A stretch of 64,000 bases of DNA from Lysobacter_C viscosus (GTDB lineage Bacteria; Pseudomonadota; Gammaproteobacteria; Xanthomonadales; Xanthomonadaceae): contig NZ_JBJMAV010000009.1 in assembly GCF_046600715.1 (NCBI RefSeq), positions 1 through 64,000 of the forward strand, read 5' to 3'. The notes below the pieces were generated by a model. It did no database searches and was not told the origin of the DNA. It saw nothing but the letters and a program-made list of their open reading frames with translations. This document shows positions 57,964 to 64,000 of the stretch, in pieces (position 1 is the stretch's first letter; each line of letters begins with the position of its first letter). Position numbers and translations under genes: made by a program.

Positions 57964-60723
57964 TCAGTCGATGACGAGGACGACCGCGGTGCGCGCCGCC
58001 ACGTCGAACTGGCCGGAGTCGATGTCGTAGCGGGTGTCGTACGGCCGGTCGTCGGCGGAACCGGGCTCCCGATGCACCGGGTGCAACGACCAGTCGCGCC
58101 CGGCCAGTGCGGGGATCACCACCGTCTGTGCATCCGGCGACACGTTCACCAGGTACAGCAGCGCCTGGAAGTTCGCGCCTTCGTAACCGCGGCCGTCGAT
58201 CTCGCCGACGATGACCACCGGATTCTGGTCGGGGCCGGTGTTGTGGAATCGCAACCGCCGGGCCACGTCTTCGGCGTTGCGCAGCCGCAACAAGGTGCTG
58301 CTGGCGCGGATGCGCAGCAGGTCCAGGAACGCGTCGCGGGTGAAGGCGATGTCCGCCGGCGTCGGCGAGATGGCGGCATCGCGCATCAGGGGGCGCATCA
58401 GGTCCCAGTCTTTCTCGTTGGTGTTCGCCGGCGGCAGGCCGGTGCCCACGTGGTTGGTCCGGCCGGTCCAGTCGATGCGGTTGAACCAGTCGCCGGAATC
58501 GAAGCTGTTGCGGTCCAGCGACTTGGAGCGCAACAGCTCGCCGCCGGCGTGGAAGTAGGCGATGCCCTGGCTGAAGGCGTTCAGTGCCAGCGCCAGCACC
58601 TGCACGCGCGCACGCTCGGCCGCGGACGTACCGGCAGGCAGCTTGAACACGTTGATGTCGAACAGGGTCTGGTTGTCATGGTTCTCGACGTAGTTCACGA
58701 CCTCGGCCGGCTGCGCGGCGTACCCGGCCGGCTGGCCCTTGTAGTCCAGCCCCGACAGCGGCGTGTCCGTGCCGTCGGCGGCCACCATGCGGTAACCGGC
58801 CAGCGTGCCGGCCAGCCCCGCCCGGACCAGGTCGGCCGCGTGCAGCAGGTCGCTGCGGGTGGCCCCGGTGCCGCGGCCGTTGTCGGCGTAGTGCAGGCCG
58901 TTGGCGTAGCCCTGCACGAACAGGGCGCTGCCACTGTCGGCAGGGCCGCCGCCGCGGATCGCATCGCGTGCACGGTCGCTGAAGGTGGCGATGCCCGAGC
59001 CCTGCAGCGAGCCCTGCGAGGCCTGCACGAAGCGCCTGCCGCCGGCCACCTCGCCGAAGTCCCAGCCCTCGCCGATGAGCTCGACGCGGCGGCCTGCCGC
59101 GGCATCCACCCGCGCCTGCAGGCGCTGCATCGCCTCGCGCGGCTGGTGGCCCATCAGGTCGAAGCGGAACGAGTCGATGCCGTAGTGGCGGACCCACAGC
59201 CCGGCCGAGTCGATCATCAGCCGCGCCATCATCGCGTGCTCGGTCGCGGTGTTGTCGCAACAGGTCGAGCGTTCGACCGCGCCGTTCGCATCGAGGCGGT
59301 GGTAGTAGCCGGGGACGACGCGGTCCAGCACCGAGCGCGGCGACTGCCCGGATGCGGTGGTGTGGTTGTAGACCACGTCCATGCCCACGCGCAGGCCGTG
59401 TGCGTGCAGCGACTGCACCATGGCGCGGAACTCGCGGATGCGGACGGCGGGATCGGTCGCGTCGGTGGCGAAGCTGCCCTCGGGCGCATTGAAGTGGTAC
59501 GGGTCGTAGCCCCAGTTGAAGCAGTCGTCGGCAGCGACGGCCATCACCGCGGCCTGCTGCGCCTCGCTGTCGGCCGCGGCCGCGGGCACGTCCGGTTCGA
59601 TGCAGACCGACTCCGGAACGGTGGCCAGGTCGAACACCGGCAGCAGGTGGATGTCGGTGATGCCCGCCTGGCGCAGGGCGCGCAGGTGGCGCACGCCGTG
59701 GCTATCCGCCTGCGTGAACGCGGTGTAGGTCCCGCGATGCGTGGCCGGCACGCTGGCGTCGTCGCGCGAGAAGTCGCGCACGTGCAGCTCGTAGATCGCC
59801 ATGTCGACCATCGATGCCAGCGGCGCGGGGCGGTCGTGGCCGTCCCAGCCCGCGGGCTTGAGGTCGTCAGCGTCGAGGTCGAAGAACACGCTGCGCATGC
59901 TGTTGGCAGTCAGCGCCACAGAATAGGGATCGGTCACGCGGTTACGCACCACGCCGGTGCCCGGTACCACCACGTCGACCAGGTAGGTGTACGCGCGTCC
60001 GGAAAGATCGTCATCGACATGCCTCGTCCAGGCGCCGGTGGCGGATTCGCGCACCAGCGGCAGGCGCGCGGTCGCGGGCCCATCGACAGTGTCGTACAGG
60101 CACACCGACACCTCGCGCGCCGTTGGCGCCCACACGCGCAGGGATGACGCGTGCTCGCCGAGCAGCGGGCCCAGCGGGGGCGCGTGCCCGGCCGCCGCGG
60201 CCGCATACAGGTCGTCGAGCGCGCCCGGGTGTTGCAGCCGGGTGCTCCGTACAACGCGGCCCCGTTCGTCCTCCTGCGTCAGTACCAGCTCGCCACGCAG
60301 GAGCGTGCGGATCGCGTCGTCGGCCAGTTGCAGGCGCAGCCGGGGTCCGTCGCCGATGAAGGCGAAGCGCCGGCGCAGCGCTTCGGGCAGCGGGGCGGCG
60401 TCGCGCACCAGCGGCCAGCGCGCGTCGCTTCCCCTCACCGGCAGGCCGGGCGTGGCGACCACGCTTGCGTGGGCGGAGTGGTGCAGCACGAAGTTCCCGT
60501 GCATCGGGGCACCGGGCCAGGCGATCCGGTGGCGGTCCAGCCAGTACCCGCGCGCCGCGGTGTCGGTGGCGGCGGCCGGGGCCAGTACCCGGCCGACCTC
60601 GTCGCTATCGCAGTCGGCGAGCGCTGCATGGGCGTCGCCGGCGTGGACCGGCGGCGCGGCCAGCAGGGCGGCCAGCAGCCAGGTCGAGGTGGCGAATCGG
60701 AACAGGCGAGGGTCAGCGGGCAT
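57964..60723 (-). CDS. Pullulanase-type alpha-1,6-glucosidase (GH13)
   Basis: A 919-residue exported debranching enzyme, signal peptide to about residue 28 (VHA/G). N-terminal domains precede the GH13 barrel. CFNWGYDPYHF (about 401-411) is the pullulanase signature YNWGYDP. DVVYNHT is region I, GIDSFRFDLMGH holds the nucleophile D522, ELIGEGWDFGEV the acid/base E552 and NYVENHDNQTLFD the third carboxylate D683. The C-terminal end fits the pullulanase-specific domain. ATG 60723 fits the signal peptide. Followed 24 bases later by GH97; the divergent halogenase gene shares its upstream region. Confidence 0.92.
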   Translation of the reverse strand: MPADPRLFRFATSTWLLAALLAAPPVHAGDAHAALADCDSDEVGRVLAPAAATDTAARGYWLDRHRIAWPGAPMHGNFVLHHSAHASVVATPGLPVRGSDARWPLVRDAAPLPEALRRRFAFIGDGPRLRLQLADDAIRTLLRGELVLTQEDERGRVVRSTRLQHPGALDDLYAAAAAGHAPPLGPLLGEHASSLRVWAPTAREVSVCLYDTVDGPATARLPLVRESATGAWTRHVDDDLSGRAYTYLVDVVVPGTGVVRNRVTDPYSVALTANSMRSVFFDLDADDLKPAGWDGHDRPAPLASMVDMAIYELHVRDFSRDDASVPATHRGTYTAFTQADSHGVRHLRALRQAGITDIHLLPVFDLATVPESVCIEPDVPAAAADSEAQQAAVMAVAADDCFNWGYDPYHFNAPEGSFATDATDPAVRIREFRAMVQSLHAHGLRVGMDVVYNHTTASGQSPRSVLDRVVPGYYHRLDANGAVERSTCCDNTATEHAMMARLMIDSAGLWVRHYGIDSFRFDLMGHQPREAMQRLQARVDAAAGRRVELIGEGWDFGEVAGGRRFVQASQGSLQGSGIATFSDRARDAIRGGGPADSGSALFVQGYANGLHYADNGRGTGATRSDLLHAADLVRAGLAGTLAGYRMVAADGTDTPLSGLDYKGQPAGYAAQPAEVVNYVENHDNQTLFDINVFKLPAGTSAAERARVQVLALALNAFSQGIAYFHAGGELLRSKSLDRNSFDSGDWFNRIDWTGRTNHVGTGLPPANTNEKDWDLMRPLMRDAAISPTPADIAFTRDAFLDLLRIRASSTLLRLRNAEDVARRLRFHNTGPDQNPVVIVGEIDGRGYEGANFQALLYLVNVSPDAQTVVIPALAGRDWSLHPVHREPGSADDRPYDTRYDIDSGQFDVAARTAVVLVID

Positions 60724-60829
60724 GAATACGAATTCCTGGCTGGAGGCGGTGCACGCCTCGCGCGCACGGCGGGTGTTTTGCCCTAGGCTGGCGCCCGCGC
60801 CGGATCCTGGCGTGGCACGGGGAGGGACG

Positions 60830-62353
60830 ATGGACGAGGGACGGGGCGCAGCCGGTCGGATCAGCAGGGTCGTGATCGTCGGTGGCGGGACTGCCGGCTG
60901 GATGGCTGCGGCGATGCTGTCCAGGCTGATGGGGGGCGCGCTGGAGATCACCCTGGTGGAATCCGAGCTGATCGGTACGGTCGGCGTGGGTGAGGCGACG
61001 ATCCCGCAGATCCGCCTGTTCAATGCCACCCTGGGCATCGACGAGAACGAGTTCATGCGCAAGACGCAGGGCACGTTCAAGCTCGGCATCGAATTCGTCG
61101 ACTGGCTGCGGCCGGGCCACCGCTACATGCACGCCTTCGGCGCGATCGGGGGTCGCCCGCTGGGCGCGGTGCCGTTCCACCAGTACTGGCTCAAGTCGCG
61201 CCAGGCCGGACGCGCGGCGGAGCTGGATCGCTACGTGTTCAACGCCGTTGCCGGCTGGCAGAACCGGTTCATGCGCGGCGCCGACATCGCCAACTCGCCC
61301 CTCGGCAACGTCGCCCACGCCTTCCACTTCGATGCCGGGCTGTACGCCAGGTACCTGCGCGGCCTGGCCGAGGCGCGCGGCGTGACACGCGTGGAAGGCA
61401 CCATCGGCGACGTGCGCCTGCGCGGCGAGGACGGCTTCATCGAATCGGTGGTGCTGGACGACGGCCGCGTGGTCGAGGGGGAGCTGTTCCTGGACTGTTC
61501 GGGCTTCCGCGGCCTGCTGATCGAGCAGGCGCTGCACGCCGGCTACGAGGACTGGACCCACTGGCTGCCGTGCGACCGCGCCATGGCGGTGCCGTGCGAA
61601 CCGGCGGGCCCGCTCACGCCCTACACGCGGTCGACGGCGCGCAGCGCCGGCTGGCAGTGGCGCATCCCGCTGCAGCACCGCACCGGCAACGGCATGGTCT
61701 ACAGCAGCGCGCACATCGACGACGACGAGGCCGCGCGCACGTTGCTGGGCAACCTGGACGGCGCTCCACAGGCCGATCCGCGCGCGCTGCGTTTCACCAC
61801 CGGCATGCGCAAGCGCTTCTGGCACCGCAACTGCGTCGCGCTGGGCCTGGCCAGCGGCTTCATGGAGCCGCTGGAGTCGACCAGCATCCATTTCATCCAG
61901 GCCAGCCTGTCCAAGCTGGTGAGCTTCTTCCCCCGTGCCGGTTTCGACCCGGTGGAGATCGACGAGTACAACCGCCAGGTGCAGTTCGAGTACATCCGCT
62001 CGCGCGATTTCCTGGTGCTGCACTACTGGGCCAACCGGCGCGACGAACCGTTCTGGCGTGACTGCCGGGCGATGTCGATCCCCGACACGCTGGCCCACAA
62101 GATCGAACTGTTCCGACGCAACGGACGCGTGTTCCGCGAGCACGAGGAGCTGTTCACCGAAAGCAGCTGGATCCAGGTGTTGATCGGGCAGGGCGTGCTG
62201 CCGGCGGGCTACCACCCGATGGTCGACCTGCTGGACGACAGCGAGGCCGAGGCGATGCTGGCGGGGGTGCGCAAGGTACTGGAGGCCTGTGCCGGCCAGA
62301 TGCCATCGCACGGGGAGTTCATCGCCCGCCATTGCGCGGCCGGCATGGCCTGA
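60830..62353 (+). CDS. Flavin-dependent halogenase of the tryptophan halogenase family
   Basis: A 507-residue flavoprotein. VIVGGGTAGW (about 15-24) binds FAD, K84 in GTFKLGIEF is the catalytic lysine that holds the hypohalous intermediate, and AGWQWRIPL contains the WxWxIP signature (W275, W277, I279, P280). FMEPLESTSIHFIQ near residue 345 is also family specific. These point to an active halogenase-type oxidase that needs reduced FAD from a reductase. Members encoded in sugar-utilisation loci of xanthomonads and Caulobacter do not have a proven substrate. ATG 60830 follows GGGGAGGG. It lies in a starch-degrading gene cluster. Confidence 0.9.
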   Translation: MDEGRGAAGRISRVVIVGGGTAGWMAAAMLSRLMGGALEITLVESELIGTVGVGEATIPQIRLFNATLGIDENEFMRKTQGTFKLGIEFVDWLRPGHRYMHAFGAIGGRPLGAVPFHQYWLKSRQAGRAAELDRYVFNAVAGWQNRFMRGADIANSPLGNVAHAFHFDAGLYARYLRGLAEARGVTRVEGTIGDVRLRGEDGFIESVVLDDGRVVEGELFLDCSGFRGLLIEQALHAGYEDWTHWLPCDRAMAVPCEPAGPLTPYTRSTARSAGWQWRIPLQHRTGNGMVYSSAHIDDDEAARTLLGNLDGAPQADPRALRFTTGMRKRFWHRNCVALGLASGFMEPLESTSIHFIQASLSKLVSFFPRAGFDPVEIDEYNRQVQFEYIRSRDFLVLHYWANRRDEPFWRDCRAMSIPDTLAHKIELFRRNGRVFREHEELFTESSWIQVLIGQGVLPAGYHPMVDLLDDSEAEAMLAGVRKVLEACAGQMPSHGEFIARHCAAGMA

Positions 62354-62379
62354 GCAGGTCGGCGTCGGCCCGGCCGCGA

Positions 62380-63999
62380 TCACCCCAGCGAGGCGTAGAA
62401 CACGCCGCGCGGCGGCAGGTGCAACCGGTCGCCCTCGAGATGGCCGGCGGGCAGGCCGTGGTCCTCCAGCGGGGCGGCGGGCGCCAGGCCGCGCAGGTCG
62501 CACCCGGCCGCCTCGGCCGACAGGTTGAACGCGACCAGCAGGCGTTGCGCACCGTGCGAGCGGGTGAAGGCCAGCACCGGTTCGGGCGTGTCAACGAACG
62601 CGATGTCGCCGTGGACCAGCGCGGGGTGGTGCTTGCGCCAGCGCAGGAAGCGCCGCGTGGTGTTCAGAACCGAGCCGGCGTCGGCCTCCTGCGCCTGCAC
62701 GCTGCGTGCGCGATGCCCAGCCGGTATCGGCAGCCACGGCGGCGCGGGGCTGAAGCCGGCCTGCCCGTCGCTGGCCCACGGCATCGGGGTGCGGCAGCCG
62801 TCGCGGCCCTTGAACTTGGGCCAGAACGAAACCCCGTACGGGTCCTGCAGCGATTCGAACGGCACCTCGGCCTCGTCCAGCCCCAGCTCCTCGCCCTGGT
62901 ACAGGCACACCGATCCGCGCAGCGAACACACCAGCGCCACCAGCTGCCGGGCCAGGTCGTCGGAGGGGTCCTCGCCGCCCCAGCGGGTGACCGCGCGACG
63001 CACGTCGTGGTTGGAGATCGCCCAGCACGGCCAGCCGTGCGGCATCCGCGCTTCCAGTTTCTCCACGGTGTCGCGGATGTAGCCGACGGTGAAGTCGTCG
63101 GTGAGCAGCTCGAAGCTGTAACCCATGTGCAGCCGGGTGTCGCCCACGTACTCGGCCATCGTCGCCAGCGAATCCTCCGAGGAGAACTCCCCCAGCGCCG
63201 CCGAGCCGGGGTGGCGGTCCATCAGTGCGCGCAGCTGCTCCATGAACACCAGCGTTTCCGGGCGGGTGTTGTTGAAGTGGTGGTACTGGTACGCATACGG
63301 GTTGTCGGCGCTGAAGCCGCGGCCCACCCGCAGGTGCGCGGGCTTGGGCGGGTTGTCGCGCAGCTGCGCGTCGTGGAAGCAGAAGTTGATCGCGTCCAGC
63401 CGCAGCCCGTCCACCCCGCGTGACAGCCAGAAGTCGACGTTGTCGAGCGTGGCCTGCCGCACCTCGGGGCAGTGGAAGTTGAGGTCGGGCTGGGTGGCCA
63501 GGAAGTTGTGCAGGTAGTACTGCTCGCGCCGCGGCTCCCATTTCCACGCAACGCCGCCGAAGATCGACAGCCAGTTGTTGGGCGGGGTGCCATCGGGCCG
63601 GGGGTCGGCCCACACGTACCAGTCGGCCTTGGGGTTGTCGCGGCTCTCGCGGCTTTCCAGGAACCACGCGTGCTGGCTGGAGGTGTGGCTCAGCACCTGG
63701 TCGATCATCACCTTGATGCCCAGCCCGTGCGCCTTGTCCAGCAACCGATCGAAGTCCTCCAGCGTGCCGAACAGCGGATCGACCGCGCGGTAGTCGGCGA
63801 TGTCGTAGCCGAAGTCGGCCATCGGCGACTTGAAGAACGGCGAGATCCAGATCGCGTCCACCCCGAGGCTGGCCACGTGGTCGAGCTTCTCGACGATGCC
63901 GGGCAGGTCGCCCACGCCGTCGCCGTTGGTGTCCAGGAAGCTGCGCGGGTAGATCTGGTAGATCACCGCGCCGTGCCACCAGTGTGTCGTCATTGCCAT
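62380..63999 (-). CDS. GH13 alpha-glucosidase (subfamily 23-like)
   Basis: A 539-residue cytoplasmic or periplasmic exo-glucosidase without signal peptide. WWHGAVIYQIYPRSFLDTNGDG is the standard alpha-glucosidase start. DGLRLDAINF holds the nucleophile D202, AALGEFSSED the acid/base E271 and AISNHDVRR the third carboxylate D332. DPLFGTLEDFDRLL and KVMIDQVLSHTS are regions of the family. It should release glucose from maltose, sucrose-like or short maltooligosaccharides. The gene begins at the window edge; starts at 63993 or 63999 are both possible. Convergent with the halogenase gene. Confidence 0.93.
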   Translation of the reverse strand: MAMTTHWWHGAVIYQIYPRSFLDTNGDGVGDLPGIVEKLDHVASLGVDAIWISPFFKSPMADFGYDIADYRAVDPLFGTLEDFDRLLDKAHGLGIKVMIDQVLSHTSSQHAWFLESRESRDNPKADWYVWADPRPDGTPPNNWLSIFGGVAWKWEPRREQYYLHNFLATQPDLNFHCPEVRQATLDNVDFWLSRGVDGLRLDAINFCFHDAQLRDNPPKPAHLRVGRGFSADNPYAYQYHHFNNTRPETLVFMEQLRALMDRHPGSAALGEFSSEDSLATMAEYVGDTRLHMGYSFELLTDDFTVGYIRDTVEKLEARMPHGWPCWAISNHDVRRAVTRWGGEDPSDDLARQLVALVCSLRGSVCLYQGEELGLDEAEVPFESLQDPYGVSFWPKFKGRDGCRTPMPWASDGQAGFSPAPPWLPIPAGHRARSVQAQEADAGSVLNTTRRFLRWRKHHPALVHGDIAFVDTPEPVLAFTRSHGAQRLLVAFNLSAEAAGCDLRGLAPAAPLEDHGLPAGHLEGDRLHLPPRGVFYASLG

Positions 64000-64000
64000 T

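Noticed and set aside
55921..60147. A 1408-residue open frame on the plus strand
   Set aside because: It mirrors GH97 and pullulanase genes on the other strand and has no domain motif.
60721..60736. A partial LacI-type site (TGAATACGAATTCC) at the pullulanase start
   Set aside because: Only CGTATTCA on the other strand matches the site at 16789, and it overlaps the start codon. Too weak to call.
1..64000. tRNA, rRNA, riboswitch, prophage, integrase or transposase
   Set aside because: No clover-leaf-like sequence, conserved riboswitch core or mobile-element enzyme could be recognised on reading both strands. A covariance-model search would be decisive but could not be run.

Overview
The window is GC-rich (roughly 70%) chromosomal DNA. 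It looks like a free-living gammaproteobacterium of the Lysobacteraceae/Xanthomonadaceae (Lysobacter or Luteimonas type). Three things suggest this: a TonB receptor of the Xanthomonas/Caulobacter subfamily, GTAG-headed REP palindromes, and a complete Entner-Doudoroff operon beside sugar-uptake genes. No rRNA, tRNA, CRISPR array, prophage or insertion sequence was seen. This is inference from gene content; no marker gene was available.

Layout. 1-5.7 kb: housekeeping genes (plsC, a YheT-type hydrolase, a TPR/sulfotransferase-like protein, a YbhB-type protein, uppP). 5.8-16.7 kb: glucose island, with zwf-pgl-edd-glk-eda on the plus strand, a REP array, then a sodium/solute symporter and a large TonB-dependent receptor on the minus strand. 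The same LacI-type palindrome lies upstream of zwf and of the receptor. 17-19.7 kb: a Cys-rich MarR regulator, a GNAT acetyltransferase and a Cys-tailed flavoprotein, with two matching operator-like sites; the flavoprotein appears frameshifted near its end. 19.7-20.8 kb: a zinc alcohol dehydrogenase. 20.9-28.9 kb: a signalling cluster of a small unknown protein, a KaiC-like double ATPase and a GGDEF-histidine kinase fusion, divergent from a REC-EAL protein and a BvgS-like phosphorelay kinase. 29-37.5 kb: rhodanese, an ECF-type sigma factor with a membrane tail, GAF-GGDEF, a DUF305/LVIVD fusion, a two-component pair and a DJ-1/PfpI protein. 37.7-41.9 kb: amidohydrolase and an ABC exporter-like pair. 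42.2-45.7 kb: an overlapping three-gene operon of REC-GGDEF, GAF-GAF histidine kinase and stand-alone REC. 46-53 kb: a DPP III-like lipoprotein, CIA30, a second ABC pair, DUF418, DUF2058 and a YgjP-type metallopeptidase. 53.2-55.9 kb: a four-PAS hybrid kinase. 55.9-64 kb: alpha-glucan degradation, with GH97, pullulanase, flavin-dependent halogenase and GH13 alpha-glucosidase.

How it fits together. The right-hand glycosidases would turn starch or pullulan oligomers into glucose. The left-hand receptor, symporter, glucokinase and Entner-Doudoroff enzymes would carry glucose through the outer and inner membranes to pyruvate and glyceraldehyde-3-phosphate. Between them, about a quarter of the genes are signal-transduction proteins, including three GGDEF proteins with intact I-sites, one EAL protein and five histidine kinases. 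The most unusual blocks are the KaiC/c-di-GMP cluster, the Cys-rich MarR cassette with its paired operators, and the halogenase inside the starch locus.
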